Positions 25,824-33,554 of a stretch of DNA of 41,067 nucleotides are shown here, piece by piece. This DNA comes from a virus. Numbering within the stretch: position 1 is the stretch's first letter; each line of letters opens with the position of its first letter. The translations under genes and the position numbers were made by a program. The stretch covers positions 1 through 41,067 of IMG/VR virus record IMGVR_UViG_3300024346_000171; one strand, 5' to 3'. The notes below the pieces were generated by a model. That model had not been told where the DNA came from and did not search any database. It was given only the letters and a program-made list of their open reading frames with translations.

Positions 25824-26464
25824 TGAACTTGACTAAGAAGATGGTTCATATATGGATTGGCCCATATGAACCACCTACTCAGTGGATGCCTAGTTGGAAA
25901 GAAAAACATCCGGATTGGGATTATAGTATATTTACAGATGAGATGTTAAAGTCACGCACGTGGCACAATCAACATCTTATCGACAAGTATTATGTTGAGA
26001 AGGTTTGGGCAGGAGTTGCCGATCTTATACGATACGAACTGTTGTATGAAGACGGCGGATTTCTACCTCCAGCGGATGCGATATGCTATCACAATATGGA
26101 CGAGGTATTCACAAGTCCTCCAGATTATGCATACTCAATATACGAAAATGATAGGGACGAACATCTTGCACCGAATTGGATATCTCCGGTGCAAGCTTGT
26201 AATGCGGGAAATACCTTCGTTAAATTATTGATAGATACATTACATGAATTAACTCCGGATCAACTCAGTTTGAAACCGTGGCAATCCACGGGAAATGAAT
26301 TCCTTTCTCAGTTTGTACCTGATAAAGAGAAACATAAGTTGACTATCTGGCCTTCTTACTACACTATCCCCCGTCATTATTCTGTAAGATCTACGCCATA
26401 TGTAGGTAATGGCAAGATATATGCCGAACAAAAATGGGGTAGTACGAAGAGTTTATACTCTTAA
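25823..26464 (+). CDS. Glycosyltransferase-like protein (DXD sugar-binding, OCH1 type) inserted in the head gene cluster
   Basis: The 213-residue product opens KKMVHIWIGPYEPPTQWMPSWKEKHPDW, typical of the Gly_transf_sug/OCH1-like family. WAGVADLIRYELLYEDGGFLPPADAICY (63-89) matches the family core, where the sequence normally runs ADxxRYxxLYxxGGxYxDxD. The first Asp of the DxD is replaced here by a Pro-Ala pair, leaving Asp85 only. The gene starts in the stop of gene 67 (one-base overlap) and ends before a late promoter for gene 68. It acts on an unknown sugar acceptor, perhaps a virion protein or host glycan; activity is uncertain because of the altered motif. It is probably an inserted accessory gene. 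Confidence 0.78.
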   Translation: MNLTKKMVHIWIGPYEPPTQWMPSWKEKHPDWDYSIFTDEMLKSRTWHNQHLIDKYYVEKVWAGVADLIRYELLYEDGGFLPPADAICYHNMDEVFTSPPDYAYSIYENDRDEHLAPNWISPVQACNAGNTFVKLLIDTLHELTPDQLSLKPWQSTGNEFLSQFVPDKEKHKLTIWPSYYTIPRHYSVRSTPYVGNGKIYAEQKWGSTKSLYS

Positions 26465-26476
26465 AACATTTTTTTG

Positions 26477-26484
26477 TATAAATA
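26477..26484 (+). promoter_or_regulatory. T4-type late promoter (TATAAATA)
   Basis: An exact box sits 13 bases after the inserted glycosyltransferase gene and 18 bases before gene 68. It restores late expression of the 68-21-22-23 genes downstream of the insertion. Confidence 0.85.
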
Positions 26485-26501
26485 ATACGAAAGAGGTCAC
26501 A

Positions 26502-26696
26502 ATGAAAACATTTAATCAATTAAGAGAAAATAAAGTCTTCGCTATGAAGATGGGTGGTTATCCGGTAACTATCACCAAAAATTCGAAAGGATTCGAGCTT
26601 GTAATTGATGGTGACCGAGTGGATGTTTTCAAAACGCAAAAGGAAGCAGAGTCAACTGCTAAACAGGTCTTAAAGGCCTTAGGAAAAATGAAATGA
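26502..26696 (+). CDS. gp68: Prohead core protein gp68
   Basis: A 64-residue protein begins at the ATG at 26502, which has GAGGT upstream. A longer open frame starting at 26409 would lie inside the glycosyltransferase gene and is not used. The sequence MKTFNQLRENKVFAMKMGG, then a beta stretch FELVIDGDRVDVFKTQKEAE and a basic C-terminal helix, suit the small gp68 core protein that precedes the protease gene in T4-like phages. Assignment rests on size and position more than on motif. The stop overlaps the gp21 start by four bases (ATGA). Confidence 0.75.
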   Translation: MKTFNQLRENKVFAMKMGGYPVTITKNSKGFELVIDGDRVDVFKTQKEAESTAKQVLKALGKMK

Positions 26697-27352
26697 AGCT
26701 GATAAGCGAATTTACAGAAACGGATCTGGAATGCATTGTTGAAGCCAAAGAAAATGGCGAGAAGAACTATGTTATTGAAGGTGTATTCGCACAGGCTGAT
26801 CAAAAGAATAGAAACGGACGTGTCTACCCGAAAGCCATTATGGAACGAGCGGTAAACAAGTACGTTACGGAACAAGTTAGTAAGAAGCGCGCTGTAGGTG
26901 AGTTAAATCATCCTGAAGGCCCAACTGTTAACTTGGACAAAGTTTCACACCTTATTACTGATCTTAAATTAGAAGGTAATAATGTGATTGGAAGGGCACA
27001 AATATTGGATACTCCGATGGGAAAGATTGTAAAAGGTCTTCTCGCAGGTGGTGTTCAACTAGGCGTGTCAACTCGTGGTATGGGAAGTCTTGAGACAAGA
27101 AATGGCGTGAACTACGTCAAAGACGACTTTATTCTTAGTACTATCGATATAGTACAAGACCCAAGTGCGCCTGATGCTTTCGTTAATGGTATAATGGAAG
27201 GCGTAGATTGGATCTGGAATAATGGTGTTCTTACACCTCAAGCAATTGAAGAGATAGAGACTGAAATCAAAAAAGCACCCGCTGCAATTCGTCCAGAAGT
27301 GCAGATTCGTGAGTTTAAGAATTTCCTCTCGTTAATCAAATCTAAACTATAA
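26693..27352 (+). CDS. gp21: Prohead protease and scaffold gp21
   Basis: The 219-residue protein (T4: 212) is the serine protease that matures the prohead. GELNHPEGP supplies the catalytic His73, and LGVSTRGMG the nucleophile Ser126, as in the herpesvirus-like and HK97-like protease fold of gp21. The start ENGEKNYVIEGVFAQADQKNRNGRVYP is strongly conserved in this family. T4 gp21 cuts after Leu or Ile, any residue, Glu. It overlaps gene 68 by four bases and is followed by gene 22 after ten bases. It should process gp22, gp67, gp68 and gp23. Confidence 0.95.
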   Translation: MKLISEFTETDLECIVEAKENGEKNYVIEGVFAQADQKNRNGRVYPKAIMERAVNKYVTEQVSKKRAVGELNHPEGPTVNLDKVSHLITDLKLEGNNVIGRAQILDTPMGKIVKGLLAGGVQLGVSTRGMGSLETRNGVNYVKDDFILSTIDIVQDPSAPDAFVNGIMEGVDWIWNNGVLTPQAIEEIETEIKKAPAAIRPEVQIREFKNFLSLIKSKL

Positions 27353-27362
27353 GGAGTCATCT

Positions 27363-28406
27363 ATGACTAATCTTAAACAAGAAGTCGAAGTTGAAATCCG
27401 CGATACTGATGTTGATACTAACGAAATCGTGGAGGAAACTCTCGGTGAAGTAACAGAGCCTAAAGGTTCTGCGGCCTCAAAAACCAAACTACCTTCAGAA
27501 GACGACTCAATCGCTTCTGTAGATAAGGCGGCAGATGCGACCACCAAAGCTTCTTCACCAAAAACCAAAGCGGGAATGTTGAATGCAATGTATCAGGCTG
27601 CTTCAAAAATGAAGAAGACTGACTTGCAAGCAGCTTACGCCAAGGTATGTGAAGGTGTTGACCTAGAAGACCTAGTAGCAGAAGAGACTAACACTAAGTC
27701 TGCTCTTGCGGCTATCGTCGAAGGCGAAGCAACTCTATCCGAAGAGTTCAAAGAGAAAACTGCAATCATTTTCGAAGCTGCTGTTAAAAGCAAGTTGTCC
27801 GAAGAAGTTGCACGTCTCGAAGAACAATATCAAGAAGAACTATCTGAAGAAGTTGAGTCTATCAAGACTGACCTCGTAGGAAAAGTGGACTCTTACCTAA
27901 ACTATGTAGTTGAAACTTGGATGGAAGATAACAAGTTAGCGATTCAAAACGGTCTACGTACCGAGATCGCAGAAAACTTTATGTCATCAATGAGAGATCT
28001 ATTCGTAGAATCTTATGTTGACGTTCCAGACTCCAAGGTTGACCTAGTTGACGAATTAGCATCACAAGTTGAAGAGTTAGAAGAAAAACTAAACTCTACT
28101 ACTGGCGACGCAATTCAACTTGCAGAAGAACTTGAAACTTACAAGCGTAATACTATTATTGCTGAAGCTTCACGTGGTCTTGCAGACACCCAAGCGGAAA
28201 AGTTAAAAGAACTCGTTGAAAAAGTAGATTTTGATTGCGAAGAATCTTTCGCTAAGAAAATCGCTACTATCAAGGAATCATACTTTTCTAAAGAAATCCC
28301 AGAGCAAATCGAAGAATCAGCATCAACGGATGCTGACGAAGAAGTAGAAGTTTCATCTATGATGGAAGGCTACATCAATGCTCTACGTAAAACTTCTAAA
28401 AAATAA
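27363..28406 (+). CDS. gp22: Major prohead scaffold protein gp22
   Basis: The 347-residue protein is acidic and almost entirely helical, with coiled-coil stretches such as EEVARLEEQYQEELSEEVES and VEELEEKLNSTTGDAIQLAEELETYKR, as expected of gp22 (T4: 269). Position between gp21 and gp23 is canonical. An extra 60 to 80 residues at the N-terminus are low-complexity (ETLGEVTEPKGSAASKTKLPS) and explain the greater length. The C-terminal end (SSMMEGYINALRKTSKK) is basic and could bind the inner shell surface. It would be destroyed by gp21 after shell assembly. AAGGAG gives a strong ribosome site. Confidence 0.93.
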   Translation: MTNLKQEVEVEIRDTDVDTNEIVEETLGEVTEPKGSAASKTKLPSEDDSIASVDKAADATTKASSPKTKAGMLNAMYQAASKMKKTDLQAAYAKVCEGVDLEDLVAEETNTKSALAAIVEGEATLSEEFKEKTAIIFEAAVKSKLSEEVARLEEQYQEELSEEVESIKTDLVGKVDSYLNYVVETWMEDNKLAIQNGLRTEIAENFMSSMRDLFVESYVDVPDSKVDLVDELASQVEELEEKLNSTTGDAIQLAEELETYKRNTIIAEASRGLADTQAEKLKELVEKVDFDCEESFAKKIATIKESYFSKEIPEQIEESASTDADEEVEVSSMMEGYINALRKTSKK

Positions 28407-28417
28407 GGAATAAAACA

Positions 28418-29728
28418 ATGCAATCTTTCGATCGTTTAATTGAAAAATGGGCTCCAGTTCTTAACGAAGAATCTGCGGGCAAAATCGTTGATCATCAACG
28501 CCGTGCAGTAACTGCTGCAATCTTGGAAAACCAAGAAAAAGCAATGATGGAAGAACGTGCTCAACACGCTGGTTTCGGTTCACTAACTGAAACTGCCGGT
28601 AACAGCACTGGTTCTATCGGTACTTGGGATCCAGTTTTGATCTCTCTAGTACGTCGTGCAATGCCTAACCTAATGGCATATGACGTATGTGGCGTTCAGC
28701 CAATGTCAGGCCCAACTGGTCTCATCTTCGCGATGAAATCACGTTACGAAGGCGGTTCTACTGCTAAACCAGAAGCATTCTTCGACGAAGCTAAAACTGG
28801 TTTCTCTGGCGACGGTTCTGTTAAGGACGCTGACGGTTCTGGTCTTTCTGGTTGGGATGGTGTTCTTGCATCAACTCGCGACACTGACCTTGCTGGTAAG
28901 GCAATCGACACTAACCTGGCTGAAGCACTTGGCAACACTGGTGGTGCATTCGCAGAGATGGGTTTCACTATTGAGAAGGCTACAGTAACTGCGCAATCAC
29001 GTGCATTGAAAGCAGAATACTCTCTAGAACTAGCACAAGACTTGAAAGCAATTCACGGTCTTGACGCAGAAACAGAACTAGCGAACATTCTTTCAACTGA
29101 AATCCTAGCGGAAATCAACCGTGAAGTAATTCGTACAATCAACTCACAAGCCAAACTTGGTGCACAACAGTCTAACGTTGCTCTTCCTGGCATCTTCGAC
29201 CTTTCTTCTGACGCTGACGGACGTTGGTCTGCTGAGAAGTTCAAGGGTCTAGTTGTTCAGTTGGATCGTGAAGCTAACGTAATTGCTAAAGAAACACGTC
29301 GTGGTAAGGGTAACGTAGTTATCTGTTCTTCTGACGTTGCTACTGCTCTTGCTGCTTCTGGTATGCTTGATTACACTCCAGCAATGTCTACAAACCTTCA
29401 GGTTGATGACACTGGTAACACTTTTGCTGGTACTATCAATGGTCGTATGAAAGTTTACATCGATCCATATGCTGCTGTTGACTACATCACTGTAGGTTAC
29501 AAGGGCACTAACGCATATGACGCAGGTGTATTCTACTGCCCATACGTTCCATTACAGATGGTTAAAGCTGTTGGTGAGAATGACTTCCAACCACGTATCG
29601 GGTTCAAGACTCGTTATGGTATGGCGTCTAACCCATTCGTAGGTGCTTCACCTGCTTCCAATGGTCTTGCTGCTGCCGGTACTAACCAGTACTACCGTAT
29701 CTTCCGCGTCGACAACATCCTCGCATAA
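28418..29728 (+). CDS. gp23: Major capsid protein gp23
   Basis: The 436-residue protein carries the gp23 hallmark ISLVRRAMPNLMAYDVCGVQPMSGPTGLIFAMKSRY. Further conserved segments are AEYSLELAQDLKAIHGLDAETELANILSTEI and YKGTNAYDAGVFYCPYVPLQ. T4 gp23 has 521 residues, so the surface insertion domain is probably reduced. A likely gp21 cut site is LTE, with cleavage after Glu58, just before the mature start TAGNSTGSIG. Codon use is strongly biased to GGT, CGT, GAA and AAC, as for an abundant protein. A strong terminator follows 33 bases after the stop. No separate vertex gene (24) is seen nearby. Confidence 0.97.
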   Translation: MQSFDRLIEKWAPVLNEESAGKIVDHQRRAVTAAILENQEKAMMEERAQHAGFGSLTETAGNSTGSIGTWDPVLISLVRRAMPNLMAYDVCGVQPMSGPTGLIFAMKSRYEGGSTAKPEAFFDEAKTGFSGDGSVKDADGSGLSGWDGVLASTRDTDLAGKAIDTNLAEALGNTGGAFAEMGFTIEKATVTAQSRALKAEYSLELAQDLKAIHGLDAETELANILSTEILAEINREVIRTINSQAKLGAQQSNVALPGIFDLSSDADGRWSAEKFKGLVVQLDREANVIAKETRRGKGNVVICSSDVATALAASGMLDYTPAMSTNLQVDDTGNTFAGTINGRMKVYIDPYAAVDYITVGYKGTNAYDAGVFYCPYVPLQMVKAVGENDFQPRIGFKTRYGMASNPFVGASPASNGLAAAGTNQYYRIFRVDNILA

Positions 29729-29760
29729 GATATAAAAAGAATCGTTTTAACGATCATTTT

Positions 29761-29787
29761 GGGGACTCTTCGGAGTCCCTTTTTTTT
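29761..29787 (+). terminator. Strong UUCG-loop rho-independent terminator after gene 23
   Basis: The stem is GGGACTC (29762-29768) with GAGTCCC (29773-29779), the loop TTCG, and eight T residues follow. The 27-base core is identical to the one at 16256-16282, 13.5 kb away. Confidence 0.95.
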
Positions 29788-29806
29788 GGCCTTCATTTAT
29801 GGCACA

Positions 29807-29814
29807 TATAAATA
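29807..29814 (+). promoter_or_regulatory. T4-type late promoter (TATAAATA)
   Basis: An exact box followed by GAAG lies 25 bases before the ATG at 29840 and after the gene 23 terminator. It should drive the tube-like gene and the second oxygenase-like gene. Confidence 0.85.
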
Positions 29815-29839
29815 GAAGGGTCTTAATAGAGGATAGATC

Positions 29840-30310
29840 ATGAGTCTGACACCAAATAAAAACTTCTTGCAGCCTAGTGGGTTCCGAGTCGTTATCAACA
29901 AAGATAACTACGCTAACTTAGAGTTCTTTGCACAAAGCGTGGCACATCCCGGCGCAAATGTTGATGCATTAGACTTACCCCTGCCTAAACTTATGTCGTT
30001 TCCGCTTATAGGTTCTAAAATATCATACTCAGAATTAACAATTAATCTGATTGTTGATGAAGACATGACCGCATACAAAGAAATGCAATCTTGGATGGAA
30101 AGAACAATATCTGAAACTGACAGTTCCAAACTATATAATGATATAACATTGATTATACTGTCCAGTCATAACAATCCCAATAAGAGTATTCGATATAGAA
30201 ATTGCATACCTACACAGATTGGCGGGATAGAGTTCACCTCAACATCGGGGGATACCTCCTTTATTACTTTTGATGCGACATTTAGGTTTAGTGAATTCGA
30301 TATTCTATGA
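29840..30310 (+). CDS. Tail-tube-like virion protein (gp19 paralogue)
   Basis: The 156-residue protein shows the same layout as gp19. Its short start NFLQPSGFRVVINKDNYANLEFFAQSVAHPG is followed by a strand pair in DLPLPKLMSFPLIG. ELTINLIVDEDMTAYKEMQSWM corresponds to the TFEPWTVTVLNDTGFEVRDAMEKWM stretch of gp19. The end is a beta strand (FITFDATFRFSEFDIL). It could be a baseplate tube initiator or a tail terminator of tube-like fold; which of these is not resolved. It is expressed from a dedicated late promoter, separate from the gp18-gp19 unit. GAGGAT precedes the ATG. Its stop overlaps the next gene by four bases. Confidence 0.75.
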   Translation: MSLTPNKNFLQPSGFRVVINKDNYANLEFFAQSVAHPGANVDALDLPLPKLMSFPLIGSKISYSELTINLIVDEDMTAYKEMQSWMERTISETDSSKLYNDITLIILSSHNNPNKSIRYRNCIPTQIGGIEFTSTSGDTSFITFDATFRFSEFDIL

Positions 30311-30954
30311 GTCTAGAAAAATTTGAAATAAAGAATCCCAGAGTGCTTGAGATTCTAGAAAGATTTCGTTATACATACAGAGAGATGTACCGTCCCGAGG
30401 AATCCAACAGGATGCTCGTACGAGAACAACTAGGCATGGCAGATCATTACACTGGTGAAAATGAGATGCGCCGAATCGTTGACATGGGTACGAAACACGG
30501 CGGTGCTGCTGAGAACTCGGTCTGTCATCCAATCAAACCAGAATTCTATGATGGCCCAGACATAAATACCTATGCTCGGAGATATTCGGAACTAGACCGA
30601 GACCTTAAAACTGAACTCGGTTTAGGTAGTAGTGCATTGTCTACCCTGTATCCGCCCGGCGGGTTTATTGGTTGGCACAATAATGCTAACGCTTCACAAC
30701 ACAACCTTATACTGACTTGGTCGGAAACCGGAGATGGATGGTTCCGGTTCATTGACCCCAAGACTAAAGAACTGGTCACTATACAAGACCAAAAAGGTTG
30801 GAACATGAAGGCTGGACACTTTGGCGCGTATGGTTCTGGCGACGTAGTGTACCATGCGGCTAGAACAAATTGTTATAGAATGACACTGTCCTATGTCCTA
30901 GGACATGATTTGGAGTACTGGAAAGATTGTATTGACTATATCACCGACCCGTGA
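30307..30954 (+). CDS. Second 2-oxoglutarate/Fe(II) oxygenase-like protein with HxN
   Basis: The 215-residue protein is a paralogue of the 2583 product. YPPGGFIGWHNNANA (115-129) again has His124 followed by Asn126 where Asp or Glu is expected. VYHAA contains the distal His183, and Arg191 (YRMTLSYVL) lies eight residues later. Shared blocks also include WSETGDGWFRFIDPKTKE and WNMKAGHFGAYG. The N-terminal 100 residues are helical and differ from the paralogue. The start overlaps the tube-like gene stop (ATGA), so it rides on a late transcript. The last 23 bases of the gene hold the uvsY promoter. It may hydroxylate a virion or host protein, or be a non-catalytic relative; neither is shown. Confidence 0.7.
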   Translation: MSLEKFEIKNPRVLEILERFRYTYREMYRPEESNRMLVREQLGMADHYTGENEMRRIVDMGTKHGGAAENSVCHPIKPEFYDGPDINTYARRYSELDRDLKTELGLGSSALSTLYPPGGFIGWHNNANASQHNLILTWSETGDGWFRFIDPKTKELVTIQDQKGWNMKAGHFGAYGSGDVVYHAARTNCYRMTLSYVLGHDLEYWKDCIDYITDP

Positions 30955-30960
30955 TATAAT
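30932..30960 (+). promoter_or_regulatory. uvsY: Sigma70-type promoter for uvsY
   Basis: TTGACT (30932-30937) and TATAAT (30955-30960) are 17 bases apart. The -35 box and spacer lie inside the end of the oxygenase-like gene, and the -10 box directly follows its TGA stop (30952-30954). It marks the switch from late to early-type transcription units. Confidence 0.88.
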
Positions 30961-30991
30961 AGAATAATTTCCATTAATAAGGCACTATATT

Positions 30992-31438
30992 ATGATCACA
31001 TTAGATACTGTTCTCAAAGAATGGTCGGAAGACTGCACCATACCCCAACACCAACTAGACGAAGTGTCTAGAGGCACGCCAACGTTACATGCAAAGTATT
31101 TACAGTACTATTCTCTAGCGAAGCTACAACTCATACGTTGTGAAAACAAACAAAAGATTATACTCAAACAAAAATGGTTATACTACAACGGCAAGATGGA
31201 CGAAGAGGAATTGCGAGCCACTGGTTGGGACTTAGATCCATTTAATGGACTCAAGGTACTCAAGGGTGATATGGACTTATACTACGACGCAGACCCAGAA
31301 ATTCAACAGTCTGAAGAGAAGATCGCATATTATAAAACTTTGGTGGAGACACTGAAAGAGATCGTGGATAGTCTGAAATGGCGCCACCAAACAATCGGTA
31401 ACATGATCCGATGGAGAGCCTTCGAGGCAGGTAATTGA
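30992..31438 (+). CDS. uvsY: Recombination mediator UvsY
   Basis: The 148-residue protein is close to T4 UvsY in size (137). It has the conserved end VDSLKWRHQTIGNMIRWRAFEAG and the central YYNGKMDEEELRATGWDLDPFNGLKVLKGDMDLYYDADPEIQ. UvsY loads the UvsX recombinase on single-stranded DNA covered by gp32, which drives recombination-dependent replication and repair. It acts in the cytoplasm as a hexamer or heptamer. It has its own sigma70-type promoter, as expected of a gene needed before late expression. AAGG stands upstream of the ATG. uvsW follows on the same transcript. Confidence 0.93.
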   Translation: MITLDTVLKEWSEDCTIPQHQLDEVSRGTPTLHAKYLQYYSLAKLQLIRCENKQKIILKQKWLYYNGKMDEEELRATGWDLDPFNGLKVLKGDMDLYYDADPEIQQSEEKIAYYKTLVETLKEIVDSLKWRHQTIGNMIRWRAFEAGN

Positions 31439-31460
31439 TAGTTATTTGGGAGATAAATAG

Positions 31461-31613
31461 ATGTTTGAAGATGAAGATATTAGTAAAGCAAATTACTTAA
31501 AGACTATGGGACATTATCCCGATGTCGATATTATTGAACTGGCGCAGATGATTTATGAACGTAGACAACAAGATACGAATACGGATGGTCAACCACAGCT
31601 TCTTCGCGGTTGA
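31461..31613 (+). CDS. Small protein of 50 residues overlapping the start of uvsW
   Basis: An ATG at 31461 with GGGAG nine bases upstream opens a frame to TGA 31611-31613. The product MFEDEDISKANYLKTMGHYP continues VDIIELAQMIYERRQQD, then a polar tail. The first part is acidic and the middle amphipathic helical. It overlaps the first 59 bases of uvsW in another frame, so uvsW may be translated by coupling to it. The nearby uvsW ATG has no good ribosome site of its own, which supports this. Function is not recognised. It fills the gap between uvsY and uvsW. Confidence 0.6.
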   Translation: MFEDEDISKANYLKTMGHYPDVDIIELAQMIYERRQQDTNTDGQPQLLRG

Positions 31614-33090
31614 GTCTCATCCTGCTCAGGAATCAGAACTTCGTGAGTATTTCGCATTTATGGTTCCTGGCGCCAAGTTCATGCCAGCGTTCAAACGTAA
31701 GGTTTGGGACGGTAAAGTTCGTCTATACAACATGGTAACCAAACAAATGCACGTGGGGTTATACACTCACCTACGTCGTTTTTGCGCAGACCGTTTCTAT
31801 CAGTTAGAGATACTTGAACACGAAGTCTATGGTATCCCTAGCGCAAAGGATGACATCGACCACCCAACTCTAGTCAAGTTCCTATCGTCACTCGATAGTC
31901 CATACGAACCAAGGGATTATCAATACAAAGCAATTGCACACGGTATTGAGAACTACCGTTGTCTTCTCCTGTCGCCTACAGGAAGCGGTAAATCGTTCAT
32001 CATCTATAACCTAATGCGTTATGCGTTAGAGGCTACAGAAGGTAACATACTAATAATTGTACCTACTACCTCTCTTGTGGAACAGATGTACAAAGACTTC
32101 GATGATTATGGATATGATGTGGAACAGTACTGCCACCGTATCTACTCGGGTAAAGAGAAAGTCACTCACAAACGAATCATTATTTCTACGTGGCAGTCAA
32201 TCTATAAGTTTGACGGCGAATGGTTCGAACAGTTCGATACCGTCTTCGGTGATGAAGTACATCTTTTTAAAGCAAAGTCGTTAAGCACTATGATGGACAA
32301 GTGCGTTAATGCAAGGTACCGTTTCGGTCTGACCGGAACTTTGGATGGTACGGAAACGAACAAACTAGTACTAGAAGGTTTATTCGGCCCCGTTTTTACG
32401 GTGACTAGCACCGTGAAATTGCAGAAAAGTAAACAACTTGCCGAATTAGACATCTCTATCCTATTGATGCGTTATCATAATGACGTGTGCAATCTTACAA
32501 AGGATAAGAATTATCAAGAAGAACTAGACTTTATCGTTCAGTATGAACCACGCAATAAATTTATAAGTAAGTTAGCAGTAGATCAAAAAGGGAATACTTT
32601 GGTTATGTTTCAGTTTGTTGAGAAACACGGCAAAGTGTTATATGAAATGATTCGCGAGTTGTCCACAGAAGGTCGTAAGATATTCTATGTCTCTGGAGAG
32701 GTGGATGCCAGTGATCGTGAACAAATACGAGGAATTGTAGAAACTCAGAATGACTCTATTATTGTTGCTTCTCTTGGGACTTTTAGCACTGGTATCAACA
32801 TCCGTAACTTGCATAACATTATATTTGCAACGCCCAGCAAATCTCAAGTTAAAGTCTTACAATCAATTGGTAGGGGTTTGCGTCAGTCTGACGATGGTAG
32901 GACTACTAGACTTTATGATATTGCTGACGATCTTCATGTGGGAAGTCATAAGAATTTTACACTGAAACATAGCGCTGAAAGAATAAAGATATATACTAAG
33001 GAAGGGTTTAGTTACAAGATATATCCCATAGATTTAAAACCATTGAAAGGAATTGATAGTGAAGATACCACAAGAAACACATTCTCTTAG
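31555..33090 (+). CDS. uvsW: RNA-DNA and DNA helicase UvsW
   Basis: The 511-residue protein (T4: 503) is a superfamily 2 helicase. It has Walker A SPTGSGKS (140-147), motif Ia IIVPTTSLVEQM, motif II DEVH (233-236), motif III FGLTGTL, motif V STGINIRNL and motif VI QSIGRGLRQSDD. The N-terminal domain (IRIRMVNHSFFAVESHPAQESEL and VWDGKVRLYNM) matches the T4 UvsW domain that binds DNA. UvsW unwinds R-loops and stalled forks and drives branch migration, shutting off origin-dependent replication. In T4 it is late; here it follows uvsY and could be read from the same early-type promoter, with no late box close by. Confidence 0.96.
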   Translation: MNVDNKIRIRMVNHSFFAVESHPAQESELREYFAFMVPGAKFMPAFKRKVWDGKVRLYNMVTKQMHVGLYTHLRRFCADRFYQLEILEHEVYGIPSAKDDIDHPTLVKFLSSLDSPYEPRDYQYKAIAHGIENYRCLLLSPTGSGKSFIIYNLMRYALEATEGNILIIVPTTSLVEQMYKDFDDYGYDVEQYCHRIYSGKEKVTHKRIIISTWQSIYKFDGEWFEQFDTVFGDEVHLFKAKSLSTMMDKCVNARYRFGLTGTLDGTETNKLVLEGLFGPVFTVTSTVKLQKSKQLAELDISILLMRYHNDVCNLTKDKNYQEELDFIVQYEPRNKFISKLAVDQKGNTLVMFQFVEKHGKVLYEMIRELSTEGRKIFYVSGEVDASDREQIRGIVETQNDSIIVASLGTFSTGINIRNLHNIIFATPSKSQVKVLQSIGRGLRQSDDGRTTRLYDIADDLHVGSHKNFTLKHSAERIKIYTKEGFSYKIYPIDLKPLKGIDSEDTTRNTFS

Positions 33091-33481
33091 ACAGTTGAAA
33101 CTAGTTACCGGTGAAGAGATGTTGTGCCAGATACTCGACGAAGAAGAGTCGACTATCACTCTGCATAACGCACTAACCTTAGCTGAACATGTTAGACCTG
33201 ATGGTTCTGTGTATTTCACCTTCAGAAATTTTATGGTGTATCAAGACAATCCCATGAATGTGATGTTATTGATGAGTGATAAGATAGTATCTGTTGCCAT
33301 TCCTAGTCCAGATATGATTGCTCAATATGCTTCGGCTATTCAGTTAATGCAGAAACAGATATCCGATTGGGAAGATAAAAAATATTCAACAGATCTGGAA
33401 TCGGCTGTTGATGATATGCTACGTGATGTGGATGATAGATTCCTTATGGACTCGGACACTAAAGGACATACCATCCAATAA
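33059..33481 (+). CDS. Sm-like (LSm fold) small protein of unknown role
   Basis: I prefer the GTG at 33059 because AAAGG lies eight bases upstream; a TTG at 33053 is possible. The 140-residue product has LRQLKLVTGEEMLCQILDEEESTITLHNALTLAEH, a pattern like the strand order of Sm/LSm domains (K-L-x-T-G-E-E, then a negatively charged turn and a second strand). It is followed by a helical, acidic C-terminal half (SDWEDKKYSTDLESAVDDMLRDVDDRF). It overlaps uvsW by 32 bases and precedes the cytidylyltransferase gene. RNA or polymerase binding is suggested by the fold only. Identification is by pattern, not by search. Confidence 0.6.
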   Translation: MKIPQETHSLRQLKLVTGEEMLCQILDEEESTITLHNALTLAEHVRPDGSVYFTFRNFMVYQDNPMNVMLLMSDKIVSVAIPSPDMIAQYASAIQLMQKQISDWEDKKYSTDLESAVDDMLRDVDDRFLMDSDTKGHTIQ

Positions 33482-33491
33482 AATTTTTATA

Positions 33492-33520
33492 TTCACCCCT
33501 GCGGCGACAAGCTAGATTAT
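33492..33520 (+). promoter_or_regulatory. Weak sigma70-like promoter candidate for the cytidylyltransferase gene
   Basis: TTCACC (33492-33497) and GATTAT (33515-33520) each match the consensus at four of six bases with a 17-base spacer. It is the only candidate in the 73-base gap. Confidence 0.3.
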
Positions 33521-33554
33521 ACACTACAAATGACCTTTTGTCAAGGACTATTTT

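Noticed and set aside
26409-26696. A 95-residue version of gp68
   Set aside because: It would start inside the glycosyltransferase gene and upstream of the late promoter; the ATG at 26502 has a ribosome site and gives the usual small size.
31452-31459. GATAAATA before the 31461 gene as a late promoter
   Set aside because: It ends one base before the start codon, leaving no room for a transcript start and leader; its 5' end is part of the ribosome site GGGAG.
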